A stretch of DNA of 64,000 nucleotides from contig JAIVLN010000002.1 of NCBI GenBank assembly GCA_020524245.1, positions 62,001 through 126,000 of the forward strand, read 5' to 3'. Origin of the DNA: Rossellomorea aquimaris. Its GTDB lineage: Bacteria; Bacillota; Bacilli; Bacillales; Fictibacillaceae. This document shows positions 58,859 through 64,000 of the stretch, piece after piece. Position 1 is the first letter of the stretch; every line of letters starts with the position of its first letter. The notes beneath the pieces are model-generated. The model made no database searches. It worked only from the letters and a program-made list of their open reading frames with translations, and was not told the DNA's origin. The translations under genes were made by a program, and so were the position numbers.

Positions 58859-59809
58859 TTAATACTCAATTCTTGGATCGAACACCGCATATAGTATGTC
58901 AGCAATCAAATTCCCAATGACCGTCAAAACAGCTGCAATTACCGTAATAGCCATTATGACAGGGTAATCCCTTTGAAAGGCTGCATCTATAAACAACAAT
59001 CCAATTCCAGGCCAGTTGAAGATTTTTTCTACAATAACCGTTCCTGCAAAGAAAGAAGGTAGTAACAAACCAAAGATCGTAATGACAGGAATCAACCCAT
59101 TACGTAGACCGTGTTTATATACGACTTTCCTTTCTTTGAATCCTTTGGCCCGCGCCGTCCGGATATAATCCTGCTTCAAAACCTCGAGCATACTCGTTCT
59201 TGTATACCTTGTTAAAGCCGCCATATCAGCAGTTGCGAGTACTAATGCAGGTAAGATCAAATGATGAATTCGATCCCAAAGACTGAATGGTTCGTTTAAT
59301 GTCGCTATACCCCCTGTAGGAAACCATCCAAGTTGAACACTTAAAAACATAATTAATACAAGACCAAACCAGAAGTTTGGAGTTGCAAGCCCTAAGAATG
59401 AAGTGAATGTTACTGAGTAATCGGTAAGTGTGTATGGCTTACGCGCTGAAAGAATTCCAAATGGAATGGATATGATCAACGCAAGGAAAGTTGAAACAAG
59501 CATCAAAAATAACGTGTTGGGCAATCGTTCTGTTATCAGGAAGGAAACGTCTGTACCCTGTCTGATCAATGATTGACCAAAGTCTCCTTGAATCATATTT
59601 CCGACCCACTTCAAATATTGGATATGTGGTGGGTCGTTCAGTCCATACTTTTCTTTATATGCTTCCATATCTTCCGGTTTGATGTTCGGATCCATCATCA
59701 AAGCCGTTGGATCACCAGGTGCGAGATGAATGATTCCGAAAGAAAGAATGGAAATCCCTATCAACAAGGGTATAGCCATGATAATTCGTCGAATGATGTA
59801 TGAGAGCAA
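58859..59809 (-). CDS. appB: oligopeptide ABC transporter permease AppB (316 aa)
   Basis: Six helices, starting [34 protein letters not shown] with the OppB-type conserved APGDP, and the EAA-like loop [32 protein letters not shown]. Ending [17 protein letters not shown] is typical of DppB/AppB. It follows appA with a hairpin in the 146-bp gap. Confidence 0.94.
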   Translation of the reverse strand: MLSYIIRRIIMAIPLLIGISILSFGIIHLAPGDPTALMMDPNIKPEDMEAYKEKYGLNDPPHIQYLKWVGNMIQGDFGQSLIRQGTDVSFLITERLPNTLFLMLVSTFLALIISIPFGILSARKPYTLTDYSVTFTSFLGLATPNFWFGLVLIMFLSVQLGWFPTGGIATLNEPFSLWDRIHHLILPALVLATADMAALTRYTRTSMLEVLKQDYIRTARAKGFKERKVVYKHGLRNGLIPVITIFGLLLPSFFAGTVIVEKIFNWPGIGLLFIDAAFQRDYPVIMAITVIAAVLTVIGNLIADILYAVFDPRIEY

Positions 59810-59897
59810 TTGAAATCCCCCTTTTTATCTACTTGCTTTCGTAGTCATTATGTAAAGGCGAGAAAAAATCTTCTCATGATACAAATCATAAAACAGG

Positions 59898-59936
59898 AGA
59901 TGGATAAAGCATCAGCTCGTAACACTTTATCCATCT
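59898..59936 (-). terminator. hairpin between appA and appB (partial terminator or mRNA stabiliser)
   Basis: Arms AGATGGATAAAG (59898-59909) and CTTTATCCATCT (59925-59936) pair perfectly over 12 bp. T-rich but not continuous T follows on the minus strand. Such hairpins often keep binding-protein mRNA in excess over permease mRNA. Confidence 0.65.
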
Positions 59937-59955
59937 TCGACCTGTTTATGTTGGA

Positions 59956-61614
59956 TTACTTATCCATCCACCATTTTTCGATTTGGTAATATTCACTGGA
60001 TGGATGGTGAACGAATCCTTTAATGCTTGGATCTAGAGCATAGTGATCGTTCGGGTAGTACAAGAATGTGTAAGGTTGTTGTTCCGCGATACCTTCTTGG
60101 ATTTTCGCAATCGTCTCTTTACGATCAGATTGTTCTAATTGCTTCGTGTTCTCGTCCATCAACTTATCCAATTCAGGATCAGAGAAGTGGACGAAGTTCA
60201 AACCTTCTTCACGTTCTTTAGAGTGCCATAATGCAGTTGGATCTGGATCAGCAGAGAGGCTCCAACCAAGGATAACTGCGTCATACTTCCAGTTTGGAGC
60301 AGTTACATCTTCAATGAACGCACTCCACTCCATGATTTTCGGTTTCACTTCGATACCGACTTGCTTCAATTGCTCTTGGACGATCTGTGCAATCTGTTCA
60401 CGAGCTTTGTTACCCTGGTTTGTTTTCACTTCAAATGAGAATTTCTTACCGTCTTTTTGAAGGATTCCGTCATCACCAGGCGTCCAGCCCGCTTCTTCTA
60501 ACAAACTCTTCGCTTTTTCAACATCATAATCGAACTTTGCAACGTTTTCATTGTATGCCCAGCTCAATGGACTTGCCGGTGCGTGCGCAACTTCACCATC
60601 ACCATCTAATACTGCTTGAATCATTGTTTCACGATCGATTGCGTGTGTTAAAGCCTGGCGAACTTTTATATCTTGGAACAACTCATTCTTCTGGTTGTAA
60701 CCAAGGTATGTGTACGCTAAAGATAGATCAGTAGAAAGTTGAATCTTTCCATCGTCTTGAAGCTTTTCAGCTGTCTTCAAGTCAGGTGATTGGACGGATG
60801 CTTGATGTACATCACCATTTGCCAATTGTGCCATCAGCGCATTCGCATCAGGTACAATCTTGTACGTAATGGAATCCAAGTATGGACGTCCATTGAAGTA
60901 ATCATCGTTTGCTACAACTTTAACGTATTGTCCTTCTTTCCATTCTTCAAATTTGAATGGACCAGAACCAACTGGGCTCTTCGTATTGAATTCATTTTCC
61001 CCTAACTCAGCAACTGGAACATCTTTCAAAATGTGCTCAGGAAGGATTCCATAAGTGAGCGTCGTCAAGAATGGTGCATAAGGCTCAGACAAAGTGATTT
61101 TGACAGTTGTATCGTCTACTGCTTCAATCTTATCGATTTTTTCAAAGTCAGAAGCACGAGGACCTGTATATTCTTCGTTTAGTGGAAGGCTGTATGTGAA
61201 CACTACGTCATCTGCAGTCAACGCTTCCCCATCATGGAATTTGACGCCTTCATGAAGCTTGATTGTCCACTCAAGACCATCCTCAGAAGTTTCCCATTCT
61301 TTTGCTAATGCACCCTGAGGAGCAAGGTTTTCATCAAACGACACCAGACCATCGTATAACCATCCTGAAATATCAGAACTGGAAATATCCGTCGAGTACA
61401 AATCATTGAACAATGTTGGTGCACCGATAGATCCGACGATGATGTCACCGCCTTGTTTCGGTTCACCAGAAGTAGCTTCTTCCTCATTTTCGGAAGTAGT
61501 TTCTTCTTCATTCTCACTTGGTTCAGACGCTGGGTTTGCATTACACGCTGCTAAGAAAATAGACAACACAAAAGTTAATAGAACCAACCAATGTAACTTC
61601 TTATTCACCTTCAA
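59956..61614 (-). CDS. appA: oligopeptide-binding lipoprotein AppA (552 aa)
   Basis: The signal peptide with lipobox FLAACNANP is followed by an acidic linker (SENEEETTSENEEEATS) and the family-5 solute-binding domain: GGDIIVGSIGAPTLFN, HEGVKFHDGEALTADDVVFTY, AYAPFLTTLTYGILPEHIL, NEYVKVVANDDYFNGRPYLD. It captures oligopeptides outside the membrane. Length matches DppE/AppA (about 543). Start TTG 61614 or GTG 61608 is uncertain; GGGGG lies 9 nt before the former. Confidence 0.94.
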   Translation of the reverse strand: MKVNKKLHWLVLLTFVLSIFLAACNANPASEPSENEEETTSENEEEATSGEPKQGGDIIVGSIGAPTLFNDLYSTDISSSDISGWLYDGLVSFDENLAPQGALAKEWETSEDGLEWTIKLHEGVKFHDGEALTADDVVFTYSLPLNEEYTGPRASDFEKIDKIEAVDDTTVKITLSEPYAPFLTTLTYGILPEHILKDVPVAELGENEFNTKSPVGSGPFKFEEWKEGQYVKVVANDDYFNGRPYLDSITYKIVPDANALMAQLANGDVHQASVQSPDLKTAEKLQDDGKIQLSTDLSLAYTYLGYNQKNELFQDIKVRQALTHAIDRETMIQAVLDGDGEVAHAPASPLSWAYNENVAKFDYDVEKAKSLLEEAGWTPGDDGILQKDGKKFSFEVKTNQGNKAREQIAQIVQEQLKQVGIEVKPKIMEWSAFIEDVTAPNWKYDAVILGWSLSADPDPTALWHSKEREEGLNFVHFSDPELDKLMDENTKQLEQSDRKETIAKIQEGIAEQQPYTFLYYPNDHYALDPSIKGFVHHPSSEYYQIEKWWMDK

Positions 61615-61635
61615 ATTACTTAACCCCCTTATTTT

Positions 61636-61671
61636 TTAAAACGAATTTGACTGCTCCAACACAACTGACAT
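61636..61671 (-). CDS. possible 11-codon leader ORF between appF and appA
   Basis: ATG 61671 lies directly behind GGAGGGAGC, a very strong ribosome site, and the frame (MSVVLEQSNSF) stops after 11 codons. It ends 21 bp before the appA start. It could be a leader peptide affecting appA translation or mRNA stability. Evidence is only the ribosome site. Confidence 0.35.
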   Translation of the reverse strand: MSVVLEQSNSF

Positions 61672-61707
61672 GCTCCCTCCCTCCGCGTGATAAAGTTATG
61701 TAACATC

Positions 61708-62733
61708 TCATTCGTAGAGATGACACGCAACGTAATGATTAGGCTGTACTTCCTGAAACTTCGGAACTTGTTGCTTACATACATCCATCGCTGCTGGACA
61801 CCGTGTATGGAACACACACCCTTTTGGAGGATTGGATGGGCTCGGCAAGTCACCTGACAAGATGATCCGCTCGCGTTTTGCATATCCCTTCTTGCGCGGA
61901 ACCGGTACAGCAGACATAAGGGCCTGTGTATACGGGTGCATCGGTTCTTTATACAAGTCAAATTTGTCCGCAAGCTCCATCATATTACCGAGGTACATAA
62001 CACCTACTCGGTCGGATATGTGTCTTACAACCCCTAGATCATGTGAGATGAACAAATATGTCAGGTTGAACTCATCTTGGAGATCTTCCATCAAGTTGAT
62101 AATCTGCGCTTGAATGGATACGTCCAGAGCAGATACAGGTTCATCCGCAATCATCAATTCAGGGTTCAAGGCCAATGCTCGGGCAATCCCGATTCTCTGA
62201 CGTTGTCCTCCAGAGAATTCATGCGGATAACGATTGGCGTAGGATGGATCGAGTCCAACAGTATTTAGTAGGTCCTCTACTTTCTCCTTCCGTTCACCCT
62301 GACCGCCGATCTGGTGTGTCTTCAAAGGTTCCATGATGCTTGTTTCAAGGGTCTTTCTTGGGTTTAACGAAGCAAATGGATCCTGGAATATCATCTGCAT
62401 TTCACGTCTGACCGACTTTCTGAGATCACCTTCACTAACAGAGGTAATATCCTGATTGTTGAAATGAATACTGCCTTCAGTAGGCTTGTACAACCGGATA
62501 ATCGTTCGTCCAAGGGTGGATTTCCCACAGCCGGACTCTCCAACAATACCGAGTGTTTCCCCTTTTTTCATTTTGAATGAGATGCCGTCAACGGCTTTTA
62601 CATGACCGACCGTCTTTTGCATGATCCCAGCTTTGATAGGGAAATGCATTTTCAGGTTCGAAACTTCTAGAATCGTTTCGGAAACAGATCCTTTCTGCTG
62701 ATCAACGGTGAGAGTATTGGTCCTTCCTTGCAT
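61708..62733 (-). CDS. appF: oligopeptide ABC transporter ATPase AppF (341 aa)
   Basis: Walker A GIVGESGCGKSTLGRT, signature EFSGGQRQRIGIARALALNPELMIADEPVSALDVSIQ, His switch LFISHDLGVVRHISDRVGVMYLGNMMELAD, and the Cys-rich Opp C-terminal GCVFHTRCPAAMDVCKQQ. It energises peptide import with AppD. ATG 62733 is chosen because GGGGG lies 6 nt upstream; the long frame before it overlaps appD. Overlap with appD is 32 bp. Confidence 0.95.
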   Translation of the reverse strand: MQGRTNTLTVDQQKGSVSETILEVSNLKMHFPIKAGIMQKTVGHVKAVDGISFKMKKGETLGIVGESGCGKSTLGRTIIRLYKPTEGSIHFNNQDITSVSEGDLRKSVRREMQMIFQDPFASLNPRKTLETSIMEPLKTHQIGGQGERKEKVEDLLNTVGLDPSYANRYPHEFSGGQRQRIGIARALALNPELMIADEPVSALDVSIQAQIINLMEDLQDEFNLTYLFISHDLGVVRHISDRVGVMYLGNMMELADKFDLYKEPMHPYTQALMSAVPVPRKKGYAKRERIILSGDLPSPSNPPKGCVFHTRCPAAMDVCKQQVPKFQEVQPNHYVACHLYE

Positions 62734-63721
62734 GTTCAGCCCCCTTTTCCTCATCTTCATACAAGAAACAACGGACCGTTCTTGTACCATACTTTTTCTG
62801 TAATAGTTGAGGTTCTTCTTTAAAACATCGATCGAAAGCATGCGTACAACGTGGTGCGAATCGGCATCCTTCTGGCATCTGGTCAGGTGTCGGAACATTT
62901 CCTTTAATCGGATTCAACCTTCCGATTTCTGCATCGATATCGGGTACAGATTCGACCAGTCCTTGCGTATATGGATGGAGGGGTTCCTCAAACAAATCGT
63001 CTACACTTGCTTGTTCTACAATTTGTCCTGCATACATGACGATCACTCGTTCAGCCAGTTCCGATACGACCCCCAGGTCATGTGTAATTAACAAGATCGA
63101 CGTATTCACTTTTTTCGATAAATCTTTCATCAGGTCTAGAATTTGTGCTTGGATGGTTACATCAAGTGCTGTGGTAGGTTCATCTGCTATAAGTAGTTTT
63201 GGATCACAACTCATTGCCATGGCAATCATGACACGTTGTCTCATTCCGCCAGATAAACGGTGTGGGTAATCTGAGATGATGGATTCCGCTCTCGGTATTC
63301 CGACAAGCTTGAGGAGTTCTATCGCTTGTTGGACGGCTTTCTTCCGAGGCAGCCGTTTGTGGTATGTAATAACTTCTGTAATCTGTTCACCGATGGTAAG
63401 TACGGGATTCAAGGAGGTCATCGGTTCTTGGAAGATCATCGAGATGTCATTCCCCCGGATCTTACACATTTCATTTTCGGTGTAACGGACCAGATTCTTG
63501 CCTTCTAAGTGGATCTCGCCTTCAACGATTTTTCCATAAGGCGCAGGTACGAGCCGCATGATGGAAAGTGAGGTCATGCTCTTTCCGCAACCAGATTCTC
63601 CAACTAGAGCTACGGTCTCCCCTCTTTTGATGGCAAAATCGACTCCATCTACAGCTTTTATGGTCTTTTTTTTGTCGAAAAAATAGGTCTTTAGATTTTC
63701 GACGCGTAGTAACTCTTCCAA
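62702..63721 (-). CDS. appD: oligopeptide ABC transporter ATPase AppD (339 aa)
   Basis: Walker A LVGESGCGKSMTSLS, IRGNDISMIFQEPMTSLNPVLTIGEQ, signature RLSGGMRQRVMIAMAMSCDPKLLIADEPTTALDVTIQ, and the C-terminal Cys motif GCRFAPRCTHAFDRCF. First gene of appD-appF-appA-appB-appC. TTG 63721 follows GGGGGG at 6 nt. Operon order is the same as in B. subtilis. Confidence 0.95.
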   Translation of the reverse strand: MEELLRVENLKTYFFDKKKTIKAVDGVDFAIKRGETVALVGESGCGKSMTSLSIMRLVPAPYGKIVEGEIHLEGKNLVRYTENEMCKIRGNDISMIFQEPMTSLNPVLTIGEQITEVITYHKRLPRKKAVQQAIELLKLVGIPRAESIISDYPHRLSGGMRQRVMIAMAMSCDPKLLIADEPTTALDVTIQAQILDLMKDLSKKVNTSILLITHDLGVVSELAERVIVMYAGQIVEQASVDDLFEEPLHPYTQGLVESVPDIDAEIGRLNPIKGNVPTPDQMPEGCRFAPRCTHAFDRCFKEEPQLLQKKYGTRTVRCFLYEDEEKGAEHARKDQYSHR

Positions 63722-63797
63722 TCAAGCCCCCCCTTTAGTATGAGCGACTAGAAGCTCATTGTGTGAACTTTTTATATTTTTTGAATTATTTTAAAAC

Positions 63798-63826
63798 ATT
63801 ATAAAATTATACTTTAGAACATTCAA
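63798..63826 (-). promoter_or_regulatory. sigma-A promoter of the app operon
   Basis: TTGAAT (63826-63821) and a perfect TATAAT (63803-63798) are 17 nt apart, 77 bp upstream of the appD start. AT-rich sequence surrounds it. Confidence 0.8.
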
Positions 63827-63945
63827 GATGTTTTTCGAATAAATTTAAACAAAATGTAATTTTTGACATAAAACTTTCAGCGATGGAGTCGAAATTTCTC
63901 TTTTATACCAAGCGATAGACGCGATTTTGTGACAAAATAAAAAAA

Positions 63946-63978
63946 CACGAAAAAAGACGCAAAAATTTATTTTGCGCC
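63946..63978 (-). terminator. terminator of a gene beyond the right edge
   Basis: GACGCAAAA (from 63956) and TTTTGCGCC (to 63978) form a hairpin, followed by TTTTTT on the minus strand. It belongs to a minus-strand gene starting beyond 64000; the last codons of that gene may lie at 63970-64000. Confidence 0.7.
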
Positions 63979-64000
63979 TTGTGCATGGTTCGACATTTAT

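Overview
The window is chromosomal DNA of an endospore-forming Bacillaceae/Bacillales bacterium. The evidence is a spore-coat cotJ operon, a GerA-type germinant receptor operon, PAS sporulation-kinase-like sensors, strong AGGAGG ribosome sites, U-tailed terminators, CsoR-CopA-CopZ and an appDFABC peptide importer in Bacillus order. I cannot name the genus. There are no rRNA or tRNA genes and no CRISPR array.

The most interesting region is 6.8-15.3 kb. The cotJ operon (cotJA, cotJB, cotJC, minus strand) is interrupted. The first 77 codons of cotJC lie at 14559-14788 and the last 112 at 6821-7160, with 7,398 bp of foreign, AT-richer DNA between them. That DNA encodes a large serine recombinase, read in the same direction just behind the 5' part of cotJC. 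It also encodes a small serine resolvase, an HTH regulator, a voltage-gated-type K+ channel and several small unknown proteins. Both junctions carry TTATA flanked by GGTTGC/GCAAYC arms. Joining at TTATA gives an uninterrupted 189-codon cotJC. The arms are spaced exactly as expected for attB and attP of a large serine integrase: each attP arm is 5 bp further from the core. This looks like a skin-type intervening element that would be excised from cotJC during sporulation.

Left of the element (1-6.8 kb) are a partial ABC-F ATPase, a GNAT protein, an O-methyltransferase, a multi-PAS histidine kinase, and a TerC-family gene behind a yybP-ykoY (Mn2+) riboswitch. Right of it (15.4-18.1 kb) are DoxX, methionine aminopeptidase, a TVP38-type membrane protein and a flavin split-barrel protein. 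An hpa operon for homoprotocatechuate breakdown follows (18.2-24.8 kb: GntR regulator, DapA-type aldolase, FAH-type enzyme, HpaE, HpaB, HpaD), then six 21-bp tandem repeats. A NarXL-like two-component system, a 31-residue membrane peptide and a HAD phosphatase lie at 25.1-28.4 kb.

From 28.5 to 39 kb there are mostly small or unknown proteins, a CuA-type lipoprotein, a GH15 protein, a GGDEF-EAL protein, an EamA transporter and a CPBP protease. Copper homeostasis (39-42.1 kb) precedes a GerA-type receptor operon (42.2-45.9 kb). The rest holds a methyltransferase, a TspO-like protein, a TetR-linked ABC exporter, a second PAS kinase, deoD, an M3 peptidase, an RsbR-like STAS protein, a 226-bp MITE-like element, an S9 peptidase and the app oligopeptide importer with its sigma-A promoter at the right edge.
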